The notes below the pieces were generated by a model, which saw only the letters and a program-made list of their open reading frames with translations, did not search any database and was not told the origin of the DNA. This document shows, one piece after another, positions 42,830 to 50,527 of a stretch of DNA of 64,000 nucleotides. Each line of letters starts with the position of its first letter. Position 1 is the stretch's first letter. The DNA is taken from assembly GCF_022354825.1 (NCBI RefSeq), contig NZ_CP031168.1:5023501-5087500 (forward strand), in the 5' to 3' direction. Source of the DNA: Paenibacillus sp. H1-7 (lineage in GTDB: Bacteria; Bacillota; Bacilli; Paenibacillales; NBRC-103111). The position numbers were made by a program, and so were the translations under genes.

Positions 42830-42945
42830 TCAATCCCCGCTGTTCATCGCTTCTCCATTAATAGACTCCTGCACTTCCTTTTCTGTAGGCTGCAAGCTAA
42901 CGAATTGCATTGCAGATGGCCCCGCCAGAACAGAACTGGAGTTTT
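42830..42945 (-). other. Coding-like remnant between ThuA and SDR genes
   Basis: The minus strand holds the frame SSSVLAGPSAMQFVSLQ-PTEKEVQESINGEAMNSGD-stop. A GAGGATA followed by ATG opens a different frame (MGKTPVLFW) over the same bases, as if one frameshift separates start and tail. I do not recognise the product. Confidence 0.25.
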
Positions 42946-42955
42946 GCCCATCGGA

Positions 42956-43606
42956 TTATCCTCTATGTTCATGCCCGGCACACCAGCCAATGCCATATTG
43001 TAAAATCATCTGATAAAAAGGATTCTGCCACACAGAGGGAAAATGACCTGGTGTAGCTACGCAAACTCTCCCTTTGCCCTGGCGCCGAATCCATCCTGCC
43101 GGCTGCCGGCCATGTAACGATTCAGAGGTCATAAACACCTCCGCGAGGCTGTCATCCAGCTCGACAAAATAATGCTCGTCCTCGATGACGGCCGTAGGCC
43201 CTAAAGGAGCATTGGCTGCAACGCGCGCTTCCGGCTCCAGCTGAAGGATTACCTCACATGCCGGCGGATGGTGTGTAAACACGCCTCCGACTAGCCGGCG
43301 AAACATCGGAGCATCCTTGTAACCGACGGTTCCTGAATGTACTACGAACAGCCCGCCGCCACCTTCCACATAGTCGGCAAACGACAGCTGTACCTCTTGA
43401 GTTAACCAGGGGCTCGGATCGTTGGCCGAGCGGCAGTTCGATTTGGCGAGAATCGTAACGGGATACTCGCTCATTCTTTCAGCCGACCAAGCGGAGTCAT
43501 TCTGCATAAATTCGTACTCAATGCCTGTTAATTCAAGCGCTTTCAATCCAGTTTGAACAGTGTTCGCCGGATGCCAGCGATCGTCGCATAAAACGGCTAC
43601 CTTCAA
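42956..43606 (-). CDS. ThuA-like domain protein
   Basis: About 216 residues with the ThuA / class I glutamine-amidotransferase-like fold: KVAVLCDDRWHPANTVQTGL at the start, FVEGGGG-type FADYVEGGGGLFVVHSGTVGY near 85, HHPPACEVILQL near 125 and DEHYFVE near 158. ThuA proteins act in trehalose/sugar catabolism through keto-sugar derivatives. The TTG at 43604-43606 is favoured by GGAGG 10 bases upstream, though the frame extends six codons further to an ATG. Operonic with the esterase gene 45 bases upstream. Confidence 0.82.
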   Translation of the reverse strand: MKVAVLCDDRWHPANTVQTGLKALELTGIEYEFMQNDSAWSAERMSEYPVTILAKSNCRSANDPSPWLTQEVQLSFADYVEGGGGLFVVHSGTVGYKDAPMFRRLVGGVFTHHPPACEVILQLEPEARVAANAPLGPTAVIEDEHYFVELDDSLAEVFMTSESLHGRQPAGWIRRQGKGRVCVATPGHFPSVWQNPFYQMILQYGIGWCAGHEHRG

Positions 43607-43650
43607 AACTCTTCGACCTCCCATAGGCTAAGGCTTTGGTTTTTCGACTT

Positions 43651-44436
43651 TTATTTACTCCTAATCGGGAGCCATTCCAGCACTTGTTGAATCGTTTCGT
43701 CCCAGTAATTCCACTCATGACCGCGATTCGGCGCCTCGGTGTAGGTTAAATCCAGCCGGTTTTGGAATTGGCTGTAAAACCGCTTGTTGATCTCATAATT
43801 ATGATCCAGCGTACCGCAGGCTTGATACATTTTGGGCAGCTGCTTGCCATTGGCAAGATGCGTTTCCAGCACATAGGCCAAATCATTGGCGCTATGTTCA
43901 TATTCTTCCACGGAGCCGAAGGTATGCTTGGCCATCTGCAGCATGACGGAGTTGGGCAGCGACGGTTCACCGGTGAGTCGGCTGCGCTGATCGAGGCTCC
44001 CCGACATACTGGCTACGGCGGCATACCGGTCCGGGCATACTATGCCTAGCTTGAATGCGCCGTAGCCCCCCATGGACAACCCCGCAGCGAACGTGTCTTC
44101 CCTGCGGTCCGATACATGAAAGAACTGCTTCACCAGCCGCGGAAGCTCCTCGGATAAGAAGGTAAAATAATTCAATCCGTATTTTTGATCGGAATAGAAG
44201 CTATACTGGACCGCCGGCATTACGACGACTAGCCCCAAATTGGCGACATACCTTTCGATGGCCGTATTTCTTTGCCAATTCGTATGATTGTCGGAGCCGC
44301 CATGCAGCAAATACAATACCGGGTACGGCGGCTTGAACCGTTCCGGCTGCTTCTGGAGCTGCTGCGGAACAATGACGTCCATCGAGCTGGACAACGCCAA
44401 GACTTCTGAATAAAATTCAACATGGATCAGTGCCAC
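43651..44436 (-). CDS. Esterase of the EstA/tributyrin-esterase (esterase D) family
   Basis: 261-residue alpha/beta hydrolase. YPVLYLLHGGSDNHTNW forms the oxyanion loop (about 38-54), the nucleophile is Ser in GLSMGGYGA near 122, and the catalytic His is in NRGHEWNYW near 243, with Asp in CGTLDHNYE near 210. The GTG start follows GGAGGAGG. No signal peptide, so it is intracellular; probably removes acyl groups from small esters or sugars. Same strand and cluster as TauE and ThuA. Confidence 0.88.
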   Translation of the reverse strand: MALIHVEFYSEVLALSSSMDVIVPQQLQKQPERFKPPYPVLYLLHGGSDNHTNWQRNTAIERYVANLGLVVVMPAVQYSFYSDQKYGLNYFTFLSEELPRLVKQFFHVSDRREDTFAAGLSMGGYGAFKLGIVCPDRYAAVASMSGSLDQRSRLTGEPSLPNSVMLQMAKHTFGSVEEYEHSANDLAYVLETHLANGKQLPKMYQACGTLDHNYEINKRFYSQFQNRLDLTYTEAPNRGHEWNYWDETIQQVLEWLPIRSK

Positions 44437-44469
44437 GTGATTCCCTCCTCCTTCTTATGAACGGCAGAT

Positions 44470-45237
44470 TTAGAATAGCAGCAGTGCGGCTCCGATGAAC
44501 GGAGTGACCACCATAGCTGTCTTCAAATAGACCAGCGGGAGCCTTTTGGTAAATTTAGCGCCGACATAGGACCCTGTCATAATACCGGCCAGCACTTCAG
44601 CCAGTAGCAGCAGATCGAGATGTCCCGACCCGTAAAATCCCGCCCCTCCCGCAAGGGCAATTGGGATGATGATCAGCATCGTCGTTCCCGCGGCTTGGCT
44701 AATCGGCATTCTGAGCAGAGTGATCAGACCGATTTGGATAAAAGGCGTCGATCCGATCCCGAACAGGCCGGATAACGCACCGCAGACGATGCCGATTGCG
44801 ATAGCGCGGAACCAGAAGCCGATGCCGGCCATTATGGCGGCGTGCTCCATCATCGATGCGCTGCGTTTGCTGACAATTCCCATTCTTATCCACAGCACGA
44901 TGGCTGATAAGAACAGCATGCCGGCTGTCATCCATTGGAGCTTTGTTTCATCGATACCTACCGATAATTGCGAGCAGCACCATGCTCCGATTGCCCCTGC
45001 TAAGCCGACAATAATGCCGGTCCGAGGCGTAATATTCCCCTCGCGGTAATGACTGACCGTGCCGGAAGCCGATGAGAAGAGCATAGCAGCCAGTGCGGTC
45101 CCAAGCGCAGTGTGGATCGGGAACCCGAACACGGTGGAGAGGATGGCAATAATGAATCCTGAGCCGCCTGCTCCGACGAAGCCCAAGAGCAGGCCGGCAG
45201 CGAACATAACTACAATAATTGGTGCGGATACAACCAT
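44470..45237 (-). CDS. TauE/SafE family anion permease
   Basis: About 255 residues with eight membrane segments and the family GAGGSGFIIAIL loop after segment 1, repeated as GLFGIGSTPFIQIGL in the second half. TauE/SafE proteins move sulfonates, sulfite or other organic acids. The ATG 45235-45237 has AGAAGG 7 bases upstream; 15 further codons upstream are unsupported. It follows the amber-interrupted binding-protein gene on the same strand. Confidence 0.88.
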   Translation of the reverse strand: MVVSAPIIVVMFAAGLLLGFVGAGGSGFIIAILSTVFGFPIHTALGTALAAMLFSSASGTVSHYREGNITPRTGIIVGLAGAIGAWCCSQLSVGIDETKLQWMTAGMLFLSAIVLWIRMGIVSKRSASMMEHAAIMAGIGFWFRAIAIGIVCGALSGLFGIGSTPFIQIGLITLLRMPISQAAGTTMLIIIPIALAGGAGFYGSGHLDLLLLAEVLAGIMTGSYVGAKFTKRLPLVYLKTAMVVTPFIGAALLLF

Positions 45238-45285
45238 GCAGAACCCTTCTTTCATCATTCCATTACAGAGACTAAACTTCAAGAA

Positions 45286-46608
45286 CTATTTCTTCTTTGC
45301 TTCGATTTCTTTATTGGCCTCTTCTTCCGCCCTCCGCAAAGCCGTATTAATATCTATGTTCCCTGCCAAATGATCAGCGAATGCAGCTCTTAGCTTGGAG
45401 CGCACGATATCATCGTATTTATGGGCTTTGTGCGGCTGTCGTGGTGTGCTTTTGAATACGCCGGCTATATTTTTCGTCTGAAAAAGCGGATACTCCGAAC
45501 CGAACTGCTGGAGCAGCTTGTCGTTGCGGATTGCCGGCAGCGCCCGTCCCAGCTTGACAAAACTCCCCTGAAGCTCCTCCGAGGAGGTTAAATATTGGAT
45601 GACTTGAAACGCCAGATCCTGGTGCTTGCTCGTCTTGGATAAGGCAAATACATGTGCGTCGACTTCCGCCGATTGTCCAGGGGATTCGGAAAAGCTCGGG
45701 AAGGAGACGACATCCCAATTAAAGTTCAGGTCGGCATTGGATCTGACCAAGGTTTGCAGTCTGGAGCCAAACCAAGGCATCATGGCGACATTCTTGTCTT
45801 TCATGAAATCGTCTGCGCCTTTCCAAATATTTAACGGGTCTTTGGGCTCGTTTCCCGGTATTGAGTTCAATTCGCTTGCCCATTCGAACGCCTGCTTCCA
45901 TTCATCCGTCGTTACTTTGGCCTTCCCGGATTGATTGTCGATAAAGGACAGCGACTTGGCAAGGCCGAACGTATCAACCGTATCGATAGGCTGAATGCCC
46001 TTGTATGTAATACCATCCTCAACACGGGTCAGCTTCTGAGCGAGGACTTTCACTTGATCCCAGGTCATTTGATCGGTCGGGTAAGGGACCGAGAACTTGT
46101 CGAAAATATCCTTGTTGTAAGCCATCATATAATAATTTTCGTAAAAAGGCAGCGCATACAGCTCTCCCTTTTCGCCATAGCCTTGAATGGCGTCAATGGC
46201 TTCTTTGCGGTAAGTGGACAAGTCCAGCTTATGCTTGGCGGCGAATTCCCGCAGGTCAACCGCGACGTCCAATTCCTGAAAGGTAATTAAAGCGCGCAAT
46301 CCTGTCATAATAATGTCCGGCATAGCGCCGGCCGTCAACAGCTCCGTCGGCCCCGTTCCTTCCCCTGGAACGACATATTCCAATGTCAGATTGGGAAACT
46401 TGCTCTTCACGGGCGCTGCGATATATTTCTCGAAATCCTACTTTCCTAGTGCACCGTTGTACGCATATGCCTTTAGTGTAACTGCCTCCTGCTGCTGACG
46501 CTCTTGAACAGCTGGCGCCGGTTCCTGATTGGAACCGCTGCTGCACCCCGCGATGACTGCAATTACGCTTACAATAGAAAGCATACTTCCCCACCTAGGT
46601 TTTCCCAT
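45286..46608 (-). pseudogene. Sugar ABC solute-binding lipoprotein interrupted by an in-frame amber codon
   Basis: From the ATG at 46606-46608 (after GGGGGGAAGAG) the frame encodes a lipoprotein signal (SVIAVIAGCSSGS), then KAYAYNGALGK. It hits TAG at 46438-46440 and continues in the same frame as DFEKYIAAPVKSKFPNLTLEYVVPGEGTGP to a normal binding-protein C-terminus (about 440 codons in total). The rest of the fold is intact (YALPFYENYYMMAYNKDIFDKF). One point mutation explains it. No permease genes follow; the TauE-type gene does. Confidence 0.85.
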
Positions 46609-46969
46609 ACTCTTCCCCCCAGAATAAAAACTGTTTCGCCACATGTTATGCGCTTTCATGAATAGATTATCACGAAATCGCTTCCAAAGTAGGGCGATAA
46701 TTGCTCTCCTTATGTGACTTCCTTGCTGAGATGAGTAAGGTCCTTCACAGTAGGAACCTGCTTGAGCCCCCCAAAATCCGGCTATATCCTGACTATCGGT
46801 GCGGCTGCACTCAAGTTTCCTCTCAATTGAATAGGTCAAAATATTGCTGCGAATGTATAAAAAGCCGGCTCCGGCAAGGAAGCTGCAGCTTATAATACCG
46901 AGCGAGACAAGCTTTCCACTCGGCCATTTTTATAGTAACCTATCCTTATAAAGGGAGGAGATGAAATTC
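46609..46969. other. Divergent spacer without a recognised gene
   Basis: Upstream region shared by the interrupted binding-protein gene (minus) and the DinB-family gene (plus). It contains a small GC hairpin GCCGGCTCCGGC near 46864 and open frames without family features. I see no further gene. Confidence 0.3.
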
Positions 46970-47467
46970 ATGGTGAAACAACTGATTGTCGGAGACGCGA
47001 TGCATGAGCTGGCTACTACGCGCCGCATCCTGGAGTGTTTGCCCGAGGAGCATATGACATGGAAACCGCACATGAAATCGATGACGTTGGGCGAGCTGAC
47101 TACACACTTGATCAACCTGCTGAACTGGCAAATTGCCATTTTTCATTACCCGGAATTCGATCTGTCAACCGTGCCGATTCGGCGGGAAGCTTTGGAAAGA
47201 CGCGAACACGTACTGGAGGAATTCGATACGAACATCGTCAAGCTTGAAAAGCTGCTAGCCGAATGTGACGAGAAAACGCTCGGCGAGGAATGGACCTTGC
47301 GAAACGGAGACCATATCATCCTGCGCCAACCACGGGCGATTGCGCTTCGCACCTTCGGATTAAGCCACATGGTCCACCACCGGGCGCAGCTCGGGGTTTA
47401 TTTGCGGCTTCTCGATATTCCAGTGCCGGGCGTCTACGGTCCCACAGCCGACGAAGAAGGCAAATAA
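46970..47467 (+). CDS. DinB family protein
   Basis: 165-residue four-helix-bundle protein of the DinB/YfiT metal-dependent superfamily. Metal ligands are expected from His in LGELTTHLINLLNW near 45 and the paired HMVHHRAQLGVYLRLL near 135. Start at ATG 46970, 11 bases after GGGAGG; the earlier ATG (46961) is only 2 bases from it. Members include mycothiol- and bacillithiol-dependent transferases; the exact reaction is unknown. Closed by a hairpin. Confidence 0.87.
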   Translation: MVKQLIVGDAMHELATTRRILECLPEEHMTWKPHMKSMTLGELTTHLINLLNWQIAIFHYPEFDLSTVPIRREALERREHVLEEFDTNIVKLEKLLAECDEKTLGEEWTLRNGDHIILRQPRAIALRTFGLSHMVHHRAQLGVYLRLLDIPVPGVYGPTADEEGK

Positions 47468-47478
47468 CCAAGACAATC

Positions 47479-47529
47479 CAAATAGTCGTATGGTATCGGC
47501 ATGAACGCCGACGCTATGCGACTATTTTC
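47479..47529 (+). terminator. Terminator after the DinB gene
   Basis: AAATAGTCG...CGACTATTT arms with an inner GGC/GCC stem, followed by TCTTG, 12 bases after the stop. Confidence 0.6.
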
Positions 47530-47608
47530 TTGAATATCTCCTCAACCAAAACAAGCGATGGATCGGTTCCATCGCCAAGCAACTGTGTTACCCGTCAGGC
47601 AAAGTCTC

Positions 47609-48088
47609 TTACGGCTGCCATAGCTCGAACAAATTTCCATCTGGATCCGTAAATCGGAAGTTCGGTCCGCAAGGTCTATCTTCCGGAATCTCAGTTACGA
47701 TGTTTACTCCGTTTTCCTTGAATCGATTGTACATTTCTTGAACCCGGGGAGTGATGAAACAGGCCAAGGCCTGACGTTTGCCATTGTCGAACGTAAAACC
47801 CAAGCTTCCTGCTGCTTGACTCGCCCCTCCGCCTCCTCCCATCAGGAAAATCGCTGGGACTACTTGCCGTATTCCGGGTTCTGGAAGGTTTCCGTTTTGA
47901 TCAGGAAAATTCATAATACTTATTTTCATCCCGGGAGTAACTTCATTGTGATCTGAGGGCTGACATCCTAAATTCTTTTGATACCATTGAATGGACTCGT
48001 AAACATCATTCACCGGAACGTAAATACAAGTGATTCCTGTAATGTCTTCCACTTTGCTTTCAAATTTGATTTCCTCATTAGTTTGCAA
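47609..48088 (-). CDS. VOC family (glyoxalase/bleomycin-resistance fold) protein
   Basis: 159 residues. ITCIYVPVNDVYESIQWYQKNLGC forms the first beta-alpha-beta-beta-beta unit (about 18-42), and FRFTDPDGNLFELWQP is the usual C-terminal metal-site end. The TTG start at 48088 is 10 bases after GAAGGGAG. A coding-like frame upstream overlaps its first codons. Substrate unknown. Confidence 0.85.
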   Translation of the reverse strand: MQTNEEIKFESKVEDITGITCIYVPVNDVYESIQWYQKNLGCQPSDHNEVTPGMKISIMNFPDQNGNLPEPGIRQVVPAIFLMGGGGGASQAAGSLGFTFDNGKRQALACFITPRVQEMYNRFKENGVNIVTEIPEDRPCGPNFRFTDPDGNLFELWQP

Positions 48089-48231
48089 TTTCTCGTATCT
48101 CCCTTCATTAACAATAATGACTGCCCTTCTAATTTACCGCACATTTGTTCGTTTGTGAATAGAGGGAATTGATCCGTTAAATCCTTTACCATTCCGCGTA
48201 CCTTATCGTGAACTGCTCCATGCAGCATCAT
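48010..48231 (-). other. Possible small ORF overlapping the VOC start
   Basis: ATG six bases after the LysR stop opens MMLHGAVHDKVRGMVKD-LTDQFPLFTNEQMCGKLEG and runs 73 codons in another frame through the VOC start. The first 45 residues look protein-like; the rest only mirrors the VOC gene. It could be a truncated gene. No family recognised and no good ribosome site. Confidence 0.2.
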
Positions 48232-48236
48232 TGAAC

Positions 48237-49139
48237 CTACTGATAAATGGCATGCTTCAAAGCTTCAACATAAGCCGCGCCTAGCTTGGTCATAACCGTA
48301 TTTTTGTGCGAAATCCAGCCGACATGAATCGTTTCCACACAATCGAGCGGCACCGGAATGATCTCGTTGCCATTCAGATCCGCGCTTAACACACCTGTAG
48401 AAATAGTGTACCCGTTCAAGCCAATCAGCAGATTGAATAACGTCGCACGGTCATTGACACGAATGCTTTTTTTATGGGACATGGTGCTCAATATTTCTTC
48501 TGAGAAATGAAACGAGTTAAACTCACCCTGTTCAAAAGACAAATAAGGATATTGCTGCAGCTGCTCGATCGTTACAATCGATTGCCTCGCCAGAGGATTT
48601 TTGATGCTGATAAACACATGCGGAGTAGCGGTAAACAAGCTGGTAAACTGCAAATTGGCCGCTTTGAGAATCTTATTAATGACTTTCTCATTAAACTCAT
48701 TCAAGTATAAAATTCCAATTTCACTGCGCATGCTTTTCACGTCTTCGATAATTTCATAGGTTTTCGTTTCACGTAACGCCATCTCATATTCATCTTGACC
48801 GTATTCCTGAACCAGACTGACAAAGGCATTGACCGCAAAGGCATAATGCTGGGTCGAGACCGAGAAATGCTGTGGAGACGGCTTCGTATTAAGGTACCGG
48901 CTCTCCAGCAATTCCGCCTGCTCAACGACTTGCCGCGCATAGCTTAGAAACTCTACCCCTTCTTTGGTGAGCGCTATGCCCTTATTGGATCTTTCAAAGA
49001 TGGAAAGCTGCAGCTCCTCTTCCAAGTCCCTGATTGAATTGGAGAGACTGGGTTGAGTAATAAAAAGCCTCTTTGCGGCTTCGTTGATGGAGCCTCGGTT
49101 AGCAACTTCTATTACATATTTTAATTGTTGTAACGTCAT
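48237..49139 (-). CDS. LysR family regulator preceded by a cobalamin riboswitch
   Basis: 300 residues. The winged HTH is at about 2-60 (LQQLKYVIEVANRGSINEAAKRLFITQPSLSNSIRDLEEEL), followed by a two-lobe effector domain. The ATG at 49137-49139 overlaps the stop of a 6-residue leader frame (TATGA). Between nrdF and this gene lie a cobalamin riboswitch and a terminator on the same strand, so its expression should fall when B12 is plentiful. LysR regulators are not a usual riboswitch target. Its regulon is unknown; nearby DinB and VOC genes are candidates. Confidence 0.92.
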   Translation of the reverse strand: MTLQQLKYVIEVANRGSINEAAKRLFITQPSLSNSIRDLEEELQLSIFERSNKGIALTKEGVEFLSYARQVVEQAELLESRYLNTKPSPQHFSVSTQHYAFAVNAFVSLVQEYGQDEYEMALRETKTYEIIEDVKSMRSEIGILYLNEFNEKVINKILKAANLQFTSLFTATPHVFISIKNPLARQSIVTIEQLQQYPYLSFEQGEFNSFHFSEEILSTMSHKKSIRVNDRATLFNLLIGLNGYTISTGVLSADLNGNEIIPVPLDCVETIHVGWISHKNTVMTKLGAAYVEALKHAIYQ

Positions 49140-49156
49140 ACCGACCACTTCCCCAT
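49136..49156 (-). other. Six-residue leader ORF coupled to lysR
   Basis: AAGGA followed by ATG encodes MGKWSV, and its TGA overlaps the LysR ATG (TATGA). It could couple ribosome entry to the regulator, since the LysR gene's own site (GGGGAAG) lies inside this frame. Confidence 0.35.
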
Positions 49157-49173
49157 TGGTGTCCTTGAGAATA

Positions 49174-49218
49174 TAAAAAAGACATCTTTACCCGAAAACT
49201 TAGGAAAGGTAAAGATGC
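49174..49218 (-). terminator. Terminator downstream of the second cobalamin riboswitch
   Basis: GCATCTTTACC (49208-49218) pairs with GGTAAAGATG (49183-49192), followed by TCTTTTTT on the minus strand. It ends 35 bases before the LysR start. Confidence 0.85.
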
Positions 49219-49284
49219 CTGGATCGTTGAGAAACGCACGATAAGACCGTCTTAACACAATCCTATCTTCCGTAGGTAAAGCAG

Positions 49285-49470
49285 TGCTGTCAGAACAGGC
49301 AGGTCTCCTGGCTCTGGATTCCTCGTCATCAGCAGCCTTCCCGGTCCAGAACAGACCAGTGGCACCATTGCTAAGACTCCCCCATTACAGTGGCGGGACC
49401 GCGTCGGCGTTGCACCGAACTTCCCTATTAAGCTTTAGCTGATGCTAAAGCACCTTGTTCCCCTGATATG
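49285..49470 (-). ncRNA. Cobalamin (AdoCbl) riboswitch ahead of lysR
   Basis: The minus strand carries the cobalamin-aptamer signature: AATAGGGAA, then GGTGCAACGCCGACGCGGTCCCGCCACTGTAA, GGGAAGGC, and the 3' B12 box GCCAGGAGACCTGCC. It follows nrdF and precedes a terminator and the LysR gene, so it is an off-switch for that gene. The core resembles the copy at 53111. Confidence 0.93.
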
Positions 49471-49531
49471 CAATTAGGTTGAAACAACTCTCATCATATT
49501 AAAAAATTCCATGTAGAGCAAGCCTAAAGCA

Positions 49532-50497
49532 TCAATCCCCAAATAGGAAATCGTCATCCGTCAATGATTCTACATTTACCGTCCGGATATAGCCGTTTCC
49601 TTTCTTGGAGAAGAAATCATGCTGCTTCGTACGAGTATTGATTCCATTGAGGACAATAGGATTGATCTCCTCTTCCGGAAATAACGGTTCGAGCCCCAGG
49701 TTCATCATGGCTTTGTTGGCATTGTAACGCAAGAAGGCTTTCACTTCGTCCGTCAGCCCTACAGCGGTGTACAGCTCCTCTGTATATTGCTCTTCATTGC
49801 CGTGCAAGTACCGGAGCAGTCCCTGCAGCGTCTCATATGCAGCTTGCTGCTCGTCCTCATCCATTTGGGCGTACAGCTCTTGAGCCAGCATGCCGACGTA
49901 CAAGCCGTGAATGCTCTCGTCACGCAAAATCAGGTTAATGATCTCTCCGCTGCTCGTCATTTTTCCCTGTCCCGCCAAGTAAAGCGGGTAAAAGAAGCCG
50001 CTGTAGAACAGATAGCTCTCGAGCAGTACGGAAGCTGCCATCGCCAAGTATAGATCTTTGCGCGAATGAATGTTGTTATAGTATTGAGATATCGTCTCTG
50101 CTTTGGTTTGCAAGAAACGGTTGTTTTCGATCCATTGAAAAATACTGTCAATCTCTTCTGTTGAAGCTAAAGTGGTAAAAATACTGCTGTAGGACTTCGC
50201 ATGGATTTGCTCCATCATTCCCATAAAGCCGAGAACGGCTTTACGCTGCAATCCGTCGACCAACTCGAGAATCTTAGGCATTCCCACGCCGCCTTGTACG
50301 GTGTCGAGCAAAGTTAAGCCGCCAAGAACCTTCATATACAGGTCCCGCTCCGCATCGTTTAAAGTCAGCCAGGACATTTTGTCGTCCGACAACGGAATCT
50401 CCTCATCCGTCCAAAACTGCATAATATTTTGTTTCCAGAATGTATCCGTAAAATCGTCATCAGGACGGTTCCAATTCACGGCTTTCCAAACACTCAT
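49532..50497 (-). CDS. nrdF: Class Ib ribonucleotide reductase small subunit
   Basis: 321-residue ferritin-fold radical subunit (dimanganese or diiron cofactor). Recognisable are NWNRPDDDFTDTFWKQNIMQFW at the start, MEQIHAKSYSSIF near 92 and LRDESIHGLYVGMLAQELY near 190 with metal-ligand Glu/His, ending ESLTDDDFLFGD, the C-terminal tail that docks on NrdE. Third gene of nrdI-nrdE-nrdF. Supplies the tyrosyl radical for deoxyribonucleotide synthesis. Confidence 0.96.
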   Translation of the reverse strand: MSVWKAVNWNRPDDDFTDTFWKQNIMQFWTDEEIPLSDDKMSWLTLNDAERDLYMKVLGGLTLLDTVQGGVGMPKILELVDGLQRKAVLGFMGMMEQIHAKSYSSIFTTLASTEEIDSIFQWIENNRFLQTKAETISQYYNNIHSRKDLYLAMAASVLLESYLFYSGFFYPLYLAGQGKMTSSGEIINLILRDESIHGLYVGMLAQELYAQMDEDEQQAAYETLQGLLRYLHGNEEQYTEELYTAVGLTDEVKAFLRYNANKAMMNLGLEPLFPEEEINPIVLNGINTRTKQHDFFSKKGNGYIRTVNVESLTDDDFLFGD

Positions 50498-50527
50498 TGC
50501 TGCAACTCCCTTTCCTGCTAACTTATC

